Positions 1 to 11,578 of a stretch of 64,000 nucleotides of DNA are shown one piece after another. The notes under the pieces were generated by a model that searched no databases, had not been told where the DNA came from, and saw only the letters and a program-made list of their open reading frames with translations. How positions within the stretch are numbered: the first letter of the stretch is position 1; the number at the start of each line of letters is the position of its first letter. The translations under genes were made by a program, and so were the position numbers. Source of the DNA: Magnolia sinica (lineage: Eukaryota > Streptophyta > Magnoliopsida > Magnoliales > Magnoliaceae); the NCBI RefSeq assembly GCF_029962835.1, contig NC_080577.1, positions 2,170,001 through 2,234,000 of the forward strand. The letters are read 5' to 3'.

Positions 1-66
1 GTGGTATCCAAACGGGCCCTTACAAAAGTTATTACTGAATAACTGAACTTTGTATTGGTTTGCCAG

Positions 67-186
67 TCACCGAATCTGTTGGGCAGCCCGTTGTGCTTCC
101 TGCAGCTGGTGTTATACTGCAGGTACAGGAAAAAGAGTGAAAGTTGGCCTCAAGACGATCTAAGGATTAAGCTTACTTTTTCTTAG
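67..186 (+). CDS. Probable last exon of a SWEET sugar transporter (partial)
   Basis: After a clean acceptor (ttggtttgccag at 55-66) one frame reads SPNLLGSPLCFLQLVLYC followed by RYRKK, then a short polar tail ending in a stop at 184-186. SWEET transporters are seven-helix plasma-membrane or tonoplast sugar uniporters. Their last helix typically follows the pattern PN..G..L...QL.LY..Y and ends in a short basic cytosolic tail, which this exon fits. Bases 1-66 would be the end of the preceding intron. The other exons would lie left of the window, so neither clade nor function can be confirmed. Only 39 codons are visible, so a chance match or an old gene fragment is possible. Confidence 0.45.
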   Translation, partial: SPNLLGSPLCFLQLVLYCRYRKKSESWPQDDLRIKLTFS

Positions 187-1120
187 GGTTATATATTTTG
201 GAATGTATGGAGAGTTTATACAGTGCTTATGGTTTTCATTTGAATGAGATTGGATCATCTTAATTTTATGATGATTTGGGTTTGAACATTGATTGGATCA
301 TACTTGCAGAGAATGTGGGCCCCAAGCAGCCAAAGGTCGACAGAGCAAAGACGGGCTGGAAGGAAACAGACATGAATTGCCCGCGCCCCTTCTGCTAGGC
401 AGATGTGGGGCCCGACAAGATGTCTGAATGACATCCACTCCGTCCATCAGTTTAGCCACATGAGTAAAAAAATGAGGTAGATCCAAGTTAAGTGGCGCAT
501 GCCATAAGAAATGGTGGATATTGGACGTCCACCATGGAAACTTTGGTGGGGTCACTTTTTCACTTCACACCTAGTGGGAGTAACTTAATGGTTTAGATGG
601 TGTGTAAAAATCATAGTGGGCACTGGGACAGTTTTAGCAGTGGGTGTTTCCATAATCAGTTGTGTGGCCCACTTGAGTTTCAGATTTACTTCATTTTTTA
701 GGCCCGAGTATTAGCAGAAGTAATGGACAGTGCATTTATAGCATACCGCGACCACCACAGATATTCCGCTGTGGGAAGCACAAGGAAGCCGCAACTGAAG
801 GAAATGCCGCATCACCTCAAGAATGTGGTGCTGAGACTCGCCAAGCACAGGGCCACAAGTTAGTGTAGAGGGAGATGCCAGGCCTATATTTTGAAAATGA
901 TGAAACTCGAAGTGTGACTATTGCCTGACGTGCATAGGAGACTTGATGTGGAAGATCGATTCCCTCGTCCACCAACTTAGCTACCCTCTGCCTGGTCCAA
1001 GGCTAAAAAATAGGCCCTAGACCTAATTTAAAACTCAAGGGCAGGTTCCTCTCTTAATTATTCCTAAGAAAATAGAGTTTTTTGCTGATATATTAAAGGA
1101 AGATATTTGCATGTGATTTT
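187..1120. other. Non-coding, degenerate repeat-derived
   Basis: No gene is seen. About 410-700 contains worn pieces of the GGGCCCAC-rich dispersed families common in this window, such as 'gtggcccacttgag'. Bases 226-283 resemble the 3' flank of the eIF1A gene (see findings). Confidence 0.4.
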
Positions 1121-1124
1121 TACA

Positions 1125-1460
1125 AGGCCCACTGTGATGATTATATGAAATTCACTCCAACCAATGGATGCACAGCAATTTTTAAGCATGACGTGTCTAA
1201 CATTTTAAGTCTATTGGTGATTTAGTTAGACTATACCATGGGAAAGAATTTGGAGGGTGAGTATTGCCAAGTTCATTGTTTCCAATCACGTGAACCACCT
1301 GAATCATGAACAAAGTTGGTTTTGGACCTTGGGCTTAACATGGGTTGACCCACCCTCTGGTTGAGGTGAATTTTATATAAATATCATGGTGGGCCCATCC
1401 AAGCTACTAGCCAAAATAGCTTAGGTCATGCATACAATGGGGCCCACCTAAGTAAAGCCC
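1125..1460 (+). repeat. Dispersed repeat family D copy
   Basis: The segment 'tgatgattatatgaaattca' followed by a 'ctccaacca' motif recurs almost unchanged near 55631-55685 and, more worn, near 10165-10205. The right half ends in a 'atcatggtgggccc' motif, as the other copies do. The arrangement suggests a non-autonomous TIR element of about 330-450 bp. Its ends are not resolved. Confidence 0.5.
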
Positions 1461-2213
1461 ATTTGCTTACACGCTCACCCAAGCGTTTTTCTCAAGAAGG
1501 AAGTGGAATGGTAATGAGTTGACTTTTTGAGAACGTTTTTTTTTTTAATGAGTTGACTTTTTGAGGTCGTTTTTTTTTTTTTTTTTAAAGTATTTGAATA
1601 TAAATCACATGTGTGTGTATCAGCAAAATTCCCTTTTAAGTATATTTTTGTAAAATTCATTTAGAGATCATGGAAATAAAGGTATTGCAAATACTTATTT
1701 CGCTGTGTTTTGAAATCTCAATAAAATATTATGATTTTCATATAATTCAAATGAAATATATATATATATTTTTTAAATTCATTTTTTAAGACAAAACACA
1801 TACACATATAACAAAGGTGTTACTAGACTACTAATTTACTATACATGTGCATATTGATGATAGCCCAAAATAATCAAATTATTAGATGCAAAACTAAAAT
1901 CACATTAATAAAATGATCTAAACCATCTAATAAATGGACATTTAAACGAAATATTAGAAACGTGAGTCGCTTGTTTATGATTTTTACATTTGCGGCTCAT
2001 CCAAGGTTCAAAATTTTCTTAATTTTTACCAAAATATATATTTCAATAGGCTCGTTATAATTCTTATATTAAATATCACACACACACATATTAATTTGGA
2101 ATATAAAAAGTTAATAAATTTCAAGTATTATGTATATGGAGAATTCAATTCATTCCAACTGCAAATGCCTAAATCAAATATTTGGATTTCAATGCATTTC
2201 AACCAAACACAAC
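1461..2213. other. AT-rich non-coding stretch
   Basis: Poly-T runs occur at 1528-1540 and 1569-1586, with short TA and CA microsatellites near 1758-1770 and 2078-2087. A 22-bp phrase beginning 'aatgagttgactttttgag' is repeated at 1513 and 1546. No gene is seen. Confidence 0.5.
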
Positions 2214-2216
2214 TAA

Positions 2217-2793
2217 GGGGTCGTTTGGCACAGTGGATTGGAGGGGATTTGAGGGGGTTTCAAATCCCCTGGTTGTTTGGCAGCATAAAGTGGGGGTTTC
2301 AAATCCATGGGGTTTCCAATCCCCTCTTTGAGGGGGTTTGTAATCCAAGGTGAGAGCTTAGATTAAACCTAAAATCATTTTAATAGTTGCAAGTGTAACA
2401 TGTGTGTCACTATACACTATCATTCTATTAGGCACATGACCCACTAATGATGACCAGCACTGTCCAAACATTGTCCATGTAAATCAACCATTAAAAATCG
2501 ATGGTTAGTCACTTAGACATGTTCTTGTGCTTATGGCCCATTCGAGACTTGAAATTTCATCATTTTCTAGTAAAGCATATATTTCAACGGGCTTATCACA
2601 ACCATCGTGTCAAAAGTTATATATCTCACTAATTATAGATATTAAAGTTGATTTGGTAATTAAATTCAAACCCGTGTAAATAAACCATAGATAGTTACTT
2701 TTAGATTAAAGTTGATTCACACTCCAAGGTGCCAAACACACCAGGAGGATTGCAAATCTAAGGGGGTCCAAATCCATGCTCCCAAACAGGCCC
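2217..2793. mobile_element. MITE, PIF/Harbinger-like
   Basis: The 577-bp segment starts GGGGTCGTTTGGCA and ends TGCTCCCAAACAGGCCC. The ends are imperfect inverted repeats (GGG-CYTGTTTGG type), and TAA flanks both sides (2214-2216 and 2794-2796). A 3-bp TAA/TTA duplication with this terminus is usual for PIF/Harbinger MITEs. Internal G-rich and C-rich phrases near both ends (agggggtttcaaatcccc and the like) form sub-terminal inverted repeats. There is no coding capacity, so it would depend on a transposase in trans. Confidence 0.6.
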
Positions 2794-2796
2794 TAA

Positions 2797-4426
2797 GGAT
2801 TAGTATTGCTGTCGATAAAACTGAACTAACCAATTAACTAGAATAAGATGGAAGTTGTAACACTTCATTTTTTTTAAACAGTGGGTTCCACTGTTACCTA
2901 TGGTGTGACCCACATGAGCTTTGGATGGCCTTCACTTTTGGGCACATGCCCTAACCTTGTCGGGCAAAACTGATGAACGGTGTGGATTTGTTACATCATT
3001 CCTGTGGGGCACACTCTCTTAAAAAAACAAAACAAAACAAAGTGACGTGCTGACGCATGTCACCCACGAACTAGCCCATCTCTCCTCCGCGACTCTCTCT
3101 CTCTCTCTCTCCTTCCCTTCTTCTTCGCGGTACAGTTGCACACGTAAACCCATCTGACCATGCATGCTATCATCGTGGTGGGACGCACTCCTCAATCTAA
3201 ACCGTCCAATGAACCCGGACCCTCGATTAACTCTAGCCCTTGAAATCTTTTACGTAAAAACATTTTATGTGGTTCACCTTGAAGCTTGATTTGAACTAAA
3301 TTTTTTTAGCACCAGGACCTGTGAAACCTGATTAATGGCCTGATTTCTCTCAGCTATTATGGTAGACCCTACATCACTACCCACTTCTTACCGTTACAAC
3401 AACTGAAAGCAGAAATTTGCCTTGTGCACGAAGTCACGCTCTCATGTTCCTTTCTCTCTCAGACTCTTTTATATACAAATCACATCTCTTACGATCGTGG
3501 AGATTTTTCTCATTGATACCAACCCGCTCACTCATCAATTCACAGCCATTGAAAAGCCCACCATTAAGATCTTTAAAAATCATTTTTTTCCTATTTCTCA
3601 ATTTTATGCAACTAGTAGCTGCACCTTCTAACTTCAAAATCAATCTGAAACTTCAAATTGTGGAGCCTACAAGCTTTGTACGGTCTGTAAGAACCATCCA
3701 CAGCTGTCAGTGTTGCAAAATGCATCAATCCAGATTCTGACATGATCGTCTTCTTCATCTATACCACCGTTGTCTGATATATGTAAATCAGAATTACAGT
3801 ACATATTAAAAATAAATTTGACCATTAATTAATATACAGGGTCTTAGTATGTATATTTACATCCTGTAATGGGTAAATTGTTTCTCAGATAGTTATTTTG
3901 AAAGCAATGTATAATTGTAATATAAGCCAACTCATTAAGTCAATTAGCTTGTAATTATTCATTTATTTTCAAAAGTTTTTGTACAGATAAAAACCTTAAT
4001 TATGAGAATTGTATTGAAACCATAGGTAAATCTTATCTTATCGGACCAATCATAGCATACAAATTCAATTTTGTTCGTGATCGTTACATCGAATTAGATT
4101 TGTAGCAGACTTTGTTATCCAGAGAATAATCCTACGAAAATTCATATCTATACCAGAGTGTTTTAACATCACAACAAGTAGGTGATCATTTCCTGTTGAA
4201 AAATTCAAAAATAACTGTCTTATATGATCTAGACATTGAGATATTCTTTATTCGACTGAACCAATACAAATATTTTTTTTTTCCATTTAATATTATCTAG
4301 TGGTGATGATGAATATTCATTAAATGAACATAGACGCTATATCTGTCATATTTCCTTGTAAGTTAGATGCATTTTATGTGAACTATTTTTTTTAATGTAA
4401 AGATTTAATGATTCTTACTGGTGATC
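2797..4426. other. Non-coding, no gene recognised
   Basis: A (CT)n microsatellite lies at about 3092-3112. Short reading frames on both strands near 3417-3740 are mutually antisense and have no recognisable protein features, so I do not call a gene. Confidence 0.5.
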
Positions 4427-4690
4427 TGCTCAGGGTCATTCCCGAAATGATCGACACGATATGGGTGCTCTGCCCAGAGTCATTCCCAAAATGATTGGCA
4501 CGGGTGCTCTGCCTTGGGTGATTCCATAAAAGGATCAGTACACACGGGTGCACTGCCCTGGGCTTTTATCCGTAAAAGGTTATACCGGTGTTCTACCGAG
4601 GGTTATACCTTGAAAGGATCAACACCGGTGCTCTGTCGTGTGTCATTCCCTAAAAGAATCAACACAAATGGGTGTTTTGTCTACTCCAAA
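4427..4690 (+). repeat. Tandem repeat, about six units of 42-50 bp
   Basis: The unit reads roughly 'gggtgctctgcccagagtca' then 'ttcccaaaatgat..gcac' and is reiterated with steadily increasing divergence from left to right (gggtgctctgcc, gggtgcactgcc, ggtgttctaccg, ggtgctctgtcg, gggtgttttgtc). The array sits upstream of LTR-like sequence ending near 5279, so it may belong to a degenerate LTR. Confidence 0.7.
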
Positions 4691-4699
4691 TCTTAGTAT

Positions 4700-5640
4700 T
4701 TTTAGAAAAGTTATGTCAAACAATTTATTCATTTCATATTCATGAATGTCAAATTATTAATTATGATTTTAATTAAATTTAATGATCACCTTGTTTTGAT
4801 TAATATGTCAAGGTTAATTTGGTAATATTTGTGAGTCTTCAACTCGGAATCATGTGATCCTATTGAGTTGTCAACTCATTATGTTTTAACCATTTCAGGT
4901 TATAAATATTTTGAATATGCAGGATACTACTATTAGTAGTGGAGCATTAAATGTGGTTGGATGTACGTGGCATGTCATTATACATATGATTAATTTTATT
5001 TTATTTTAGAATTATGAATGTAGTAAAGTTTGACTTCATTTTCTTACTTCAAGTTAAGTTAAATAATTATGCATCAATGTAATAACAGATTATGTAATTA
5101 ATCATCTTATCATGCGTTTGGATTTTAAAATTGTGGACTATAGTGGGAGAAAATGAAATGCATATTTAATTGTTATACCTCTTTTTTTTTTAAAAAAAAA
5201 AATAATTTATTTTTAAGTTACGAGTTTGGAATTCGGGTCTTAGGCACCCTATTCGGGTACCTGAATTTTGGTGCGTGACAGAAGTAATACAAGGTCAATA
5301 GGCCGGATGAGAGGTCGTGAATGAACCCCCAAGACTAATCCAAGCATCAACCATAAGTGGTAATTTCGGTCATCTAGTTGGCACCACACCGTCTCAACCA
5401 AAGAGCAACTAATGAAGTCAACCTTGAGAGATGACCACCAAGGGTCTAGACCTCAGGACTCAACTCTAACTTCAGTCACTGACTTTAGTTATCAGCCTAG
5501 GTCAGTAAGAACTCGGCCAGCGGTTTAGAGATCGGCCTTGACTATCAACCTCGACGTCTTTGGATCCTGATTATTAGGGGATATCCCTTTGTATACGGAA
5601 AAATTTACCTCCCCGAGATGTTTGTTAAAAACCTCATCAA
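4700..5640 (+). repeat. Possible LTR retrotransposon fragment
   Basis: The phrase 'ggcaccctattcgggtacct' followed by 'gaattttggtgcgtgacag' at 5248-5281 resembles the 3' boundary of a plant Ty3/gypsy LTR running into its primer-binding region. No partner LTR and no protein domain is seen, so this is a fossil fragment at best. Confidence 0.25.
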
Positions 5641-6288
5641 GATTAGCATAATGCATCCAGGAGAAGATCCCTTCTACAATATGTATATGCTTAGTAGATG
5701 CATTGCTATATACATAAGATTTACCAAAAGATTATAATATAAGAACACTACCTATGAAAATAGTTATATACTATTACTCTAATTTGATTAAACTCAAAGT
5801 GTGCTTATTTTAACTTTGACATCGGAGGATCATCGCTTGATTTTTCAAGTACATGTAGGCTGGTATAGGCAATCAGATATCAATAAGTATTATTTTTATT
5901 TTAGTATTATTGTGATTTAGATTCCAAAGCATTTCAAATCAAGTTGGTATTGAAAAAGCATTTCTAGTCGCATACCGTGAATTTTTTAATCTTTAAATAA
6001 TTTTGCGTAGAAATCTCTGTCGAGAAAATCTGACTTTTCGAATAACTTAGCCGTAAATCTTCAATTTTCATTGCAGGGCTTCACAATTAAAATCTCCTGA
6101 GAAATTTCCGTACCGAGAAATTGCCGAGAACGAGATTTGATACAATGATCCCAAACGCAGATCTTCCCTCCATTTCTGCAAAAAAAATGCAGATAACGCA
6201 GAATTCAAACTTAAAACTCTAAAAAAGCCCGCCACCCGACCCCTACACCACCGCCAGCCCCTTCTCCCTCTCCCTCCGCATCTAACCG
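5641..6288 (+). promoter_or_regulatory. Upstream region of the 1023-aa gene; contains a repeat end
   Basis: This holds the presumed leader and promoter of the gene that starts at 6289. A pyrimidine-rich leader precedes the ATG (6230-6288). Bases 6090-6162 share the phrase 'cgagaaattgccga' and flanking positions with 18110-18165, so the proximal promoter was probably built partly on a MITE end ('tgatcccaaacgc'). No convincing TATA box is seen. Confidence 0.35.
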
Positions 6289-9200
6289 ATGGAAGCGTCA
6301 GACCCCTCACATCAGACGCAGCGCATCGTCTTCCTCATCGATCTCCATCCTCTCCTCCACCTCCAAAACCCTAACCCTTACATCTCCTCCATTCTCTCCT
6401 CCTCCAAAACCCTCCTCTCCTTCTCTCCTCTCTCCTCCTCTCTCTTCGCTTTCAAGCTATTCTTCTCTTCTCTCTCTCCTCTCCTCTCCACATCCAAAAT
6501 CCACCGCCTTCTCGGCAAATCTGCCACTTTCATCTCCTTCGATTCCCCATCCCAAACCCTAATCTCTCTTTCCCAGACACTGATCTCCCTCTCCTGTCAC
6601 TTCCCTTCCCCCGACGTCGCCGGCGATCGCGTCTCTCCGTCCCGCGCGTCCTTCACCTCCGGATCGCTCCGCCAGATCACCCACGACTATGCCTGGGAGC
6701 CTCGGATTCGAGATCCGAAAGGTACGTCTTGTCTCGATGTCTTTGCCGTTCGTTCGAATCTGGTCATTCTCTTTTCGCCGCTCGCCCGGTCTTTGGAATG
6801 CGTGTCTGAGTTTATGGGTGAGGAAATTGCCAGCGCGGATGTGTTTTGTCAGGATTTCTTTCGGGATTTTGGGGCTGTGAAAGAGGTTTTTGTCAGTAGG
6901 GATATCCATTTCTGTTGGGTGGATGTTAGTTTCCATGAAGATTGTGAGGGAGGGTGTGGGTTTCTTGAAAGGGGAATTAAGGACCTGGGTTGGGGGTTTT
7001 GTTCTACGGATGCCATCATTTTGGGTTCTGCTCTCCTTCCTTTTGGATTGATTTATCCGAACATTGGGAGTTCGACAGCCTCCAATAATTATCGGAAAGT
7101 TGGCTGTGCTGAATTGAGTCTTCAGATCTCAGATGTGAATGGGAGACCCTTAGACTGCAAGTGCTGTGATCTTGAATTGTTCGATTTGAAGCTTCCAAGG
7201 GGAAGATCTGCCGATATTTCCTGGATTTTGGAACACACGAACTCATGTGCTGAAGATTGTGATGAAAGGAAGCTCTTTTGGAGAGATGGGGTTGATGGTC
7301 TCATGGTGATCCGTGTTAAGGATGTGTGGAAAGGGGATGTTGAGGTGGCAAAGATTGACAATGGTGTGTCTGACATTGTTCTTCTACGTGGGTCCTCCAG
7401 AGAATGTGGTAAGGATCAAAAGATAGATATGTCGAGTAGATTTTTTGCTGACAAGGTGCTTGAAATTCTTCAGACAGAGGCGAGCGAATTTACAGCAGGG
7501 AAGCCTGCTTGGCAGCTTCTTCTGAGTTTTCTGTATAGAGAAAGGTATTGGGGACTTGTGTCTATTTCCAGTGGCGGCGGCGGCGGGGATTCCGTCATGG
7601 GAATCCTAAGGCCCTTGACGATTCACTCTGCTGTTCTCTTTATAATAGATGGAGGAGTTGGCTATGATTCCAATGCCATTTTCTCTCTTGATTTTTGCAA
7701 GTCTGTTAATAAGACAAATGATGACTTGTCTGAAGCTAACGGGGATTTGAACCGATCAGACGTGTTTATTAATTCTCAAGGTGTGGGTTCTAGCTATAGC
7801 GAGGGCTCTGGACCTGCTGATGGTAAGAGAAGAAGACATAAAAAGCAATCTAATTTGCTTCTAGACTTCACGTGGAGCTCCTTCTGTGAAGCAGTCCTTA
7901 CCCCCTCCAATGAGGGGACAACTAATGATATTGGTTCCGAAATGAATTTGGAAGAGGTGTACTTTGCTAGGGAAAGTAATAATTCGAAGAAGTTGCGGTT
8001 TTTGAAATGTTGGATGAAACAGATGAAGAGATCAAGTTCTCACCGAAGAATCAAACCTGATGAACTAAAGGCACAGCTGGATGTTAAAGAAGAAGTGGAA
8101 GAAAATGCCATTGGTTCCCAGCAAGAAAGTGAACCACCCATTTCATCCTCACCTTCAGTTGGGGATACTTCTCTCAGTGGATCCACAAACAGTGAGGCTC
8201 CAGCAGTTTCTAGCTTGGAAACTTCAGAATCTTTCTTTGGAAGTATATCGCAGAAGATTCAGCAGAGTCTTAATTCTGAAGAAGTTGACTTGGGGTTTGT
8301 AGCAGAACGCCTCGTCAATTTGTGTATTCATTGGTTCTATGTGAAACTTGAAAGGAATGCTACTGAAAATCTCTTCCCTGAGAAACCGGGAGACACTTAT
8401 GATGAGGAAGTTGCCTCTGAAGTGGAAAAACTTCTCCTGAGGAAACCCAGGGATTTGGCAGCAAAATACAAAGCCTGCAAATCTTCGTCCTCCCTTGCAT
8501 CTGATTCAAGCTCTATAATTAACGCTTCAGAAAATAAAGTTCGAGAGTATCCTTATTGATGCAAGATGGTTATATTCTTTCAGTTGAAGTTATAACATTC
8601 CATTCTAATGTTTGAAATATTTGGTATCATGTATTCCTCAATGCACATAAGACATGAACTGCAGATTTTGTTTCGAATGGAGATGCTCCAGTCGAATATT
8701 GGTGCAAGCATTGGAGAGCCTGCAAAACAGAAGATGGTAAAGGATATTTGCTCGCTCCTGGAGAACATCGAGTTCAATCTGCAAGGGGGCATGTTTGGTG
8801 GTGAAAGTCTTGTTGAGTTTGCGGGAAGGACAATAAAAACCAGGTATGCTGCAACTGATATGCTTAAGTTGTCTGAGATTTGCTAAGCCCACACATAGGT
8901 AGGATTAAGACCCTATCCATCTACACGCAAGCACATGTGCTGATATGCACACCTGTGCATGATTCAAGCTTTCCACCAGGTGGTCCACACTTTTTGGATC
9001 TTCTGGCCTAAAAGCCAAGCTGTTGCACTCCCTGTGTGGGCCATTGAGCACCAAAAGGGGATACTCTTAAAAACAAAGGATTGCTAAAAGAATTGTTTAC
9101 CCAGCAATTTTTCTTGTGCATTGGGGCCACCTATCTGAGGGTTGAAGCAGCCCGTTTCTAAACCAGAAATATAAGTCATATAATCAGTGCGGTCCACCTG

Positions 9201-11521
9201 AAGAAAAGCTCAGTTATCTGTATCTCACACACGTTTTCTATATTTGCATATGTTGTTGCTTGTAAATGGGCAATGTTTTACTTGTATGTGGGCTTAGCAA
9301 AAAACATCTAGATTGTCTTAGCAGGAAGATGCATAAGCATTTCCTTTTACCTGTTTAGCTAGAAGAGCTGTAGTATATTGAAAGAGGCTGGATCAATACA
9401 ATGCTTTGTACATTAAGCTTAATATACAAATTGCATATAAGTGCATTGCACTTTGACGCACTTTCATCATGTACGTACACTGTTACACGCACTTAATGTA
9501 CCTAGATGCATTTCTATGTTAAGCTTAAGGTGCATAGCTTTGTAATTGGTCTGGGCTTGTTGTGAAAAGTTTTTACTTCTTTTATGACAATCAATCAATA
9601 AGCGTCGATCTTTCCCTGCTAGTTAATGTATGAATATAATATGTATGACATTTGCTATTCCATGCATCATTTTCAAGTTTTTACTCTAATTCCTCTATTG
9701 CATTCCAGATTAATAACTAACAAGTGCATGTCTGTTTGGACGGTTTTATATAATGCAAAGAGGGGAGGAGGGAGGGGCTTTCCCATGTCCTTTTAAAAAC
9801 CAAAGTTCCTGATTCTCCGAGAATTAATTGTGTTAGTGGAATTGTTCATAGCTACTTGCTTATATGTAGTAGAGATAAACTTGAGGTCATGACTATAATA
9901 CTTTATCTGCAATATATAGAGTGGTGGTCTCCTGCGCACCGTACCATAGATGCCTTTGTGCGCACCTAGGCTGACTCACTTAGATGGGTAGGGCTAGGTA
10001 GGATGAGGTGGGCCTCACCATGATAAGTTCATGAAATCTATTCCAATCATTTGGTTTGCAATATAAATTTAGCAGTAAGACAATCTAGAAATATTCGTGA
10101 TTCAGGTGAACCACACTATGAGAAACAGTGGGAGAGTGAATGCCTATTGTTGAATCTTTACAGGATATACCGTGATATGTACATGAAATCCACTCCAACC
10201 ATTAGTTGATTCGTGAAAATGCATGCAGAGGGGGAAAAAATTTAGGCCCATGGGTGATTTATGTGGGCCACACCATGCAAAAACATTTGGATGGTGGGTG
10301 CCCCTATGCACTGTTTCTACTCATATTACCCGCCTGGATCAGCTATTTGGGTGACTTCACATACTCATCACAAGATTCACAACACCCCCTCGACGTGGAT
10401 TGCCTACTAATGGACATGGATTGCTAGCTGGTGGTCATGGCCTCAAAATAACATATCTGTTTTATCCAAGCTGTCCATCTATTCTATCATACTCATTTTA
10501 CAGCATTAGCTAAAAACTGAGCTAGATCCAAATGTTAGCTGGACCACACCACATGAAAACAGTGGTGATTGAACGCCCAACATTAAAAACTTCTTAGGTG
10601 GACTGTATTGATTAAGTCATACAAACCTGGATGAAGAGAAAACACAAATATCAGCTTAATAGAAAACTTGTAAGGCCTCCAGGAAATTTTTTAATGGGGG
10701 TCATTTAATCACCGCCTTTTCCAGTGGTGTGGTCCACTTGAGAATTGGATCTTTCTCATGTTTGAGGTCATGCCCTAAAATGATATGAAAAAAGGGATGA
10801 ACGGTGGATAAAATATACATATATTATAGTGGGGCCCACATTATGCTTCTAGCACCTACCCACAGAGAAGTTTATGCTGGCAGGCCGTTTGGTCAACATG
10901 CAGAGATGAGTGGGAAAAATGAGGGAGGGGTGGGGGTGGCTTAATGTGATGTGTAAGTGAAATCCACTCCAAACATATGGAGTGTGATGGCAATTTGGTA
11001 ACAGGGCTCAAACTCAAACATCATCCACATGTATAGAGGAAATAGTGAATGGGATGCCTGCCATCTAAACTGTTTCACTCAGTGTGGGCCACATAAATCA
11101 CTTAACGGCCATAAAATTTGGTTCAGATGTATGAATCTTCACTGGGTGGATACTGGTTGAAGTGGATTTCACATAAACATCATGGTAGGCCCAGTACAAA
11201 TTCAATGGCAGTTACTCCCTTCTCCATTGTTTCCTTTGTTTGCCACACCTAAATCATGAATATAACTGATTGATGAGCCTCAGGGCTAATTTTAGCCTGT
11301 CCGCCAATAATGGGCGGAGTGGATTCCATGAATACAATATGATGGAGCACACCCTGGCTATACCCTCTAAGCAAGTCCGCCTTGGTGCGCACGGAAGTCT
11401 CTTGCGGTACGTGCGCAGGAGACCACTACTCTATATATATGTGTGTGTGTGTGTGTGTGATGATGTTTAATTGACAAAAAAGAAAAAAAAAAAAACAGAG
11501 AATCACCATCCATTAAGGAGA

Positions 11522-11578
<57 letters not shown>

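Noticed and set aside
8557-8559. Stop at 8557 as the natural end of a 756-aa protein
   Set aside because: The stop lies inside the U12-type intron. Splicing at 8547/8651 continues into strongly coding sequence (HELQILFRMEMLQS).
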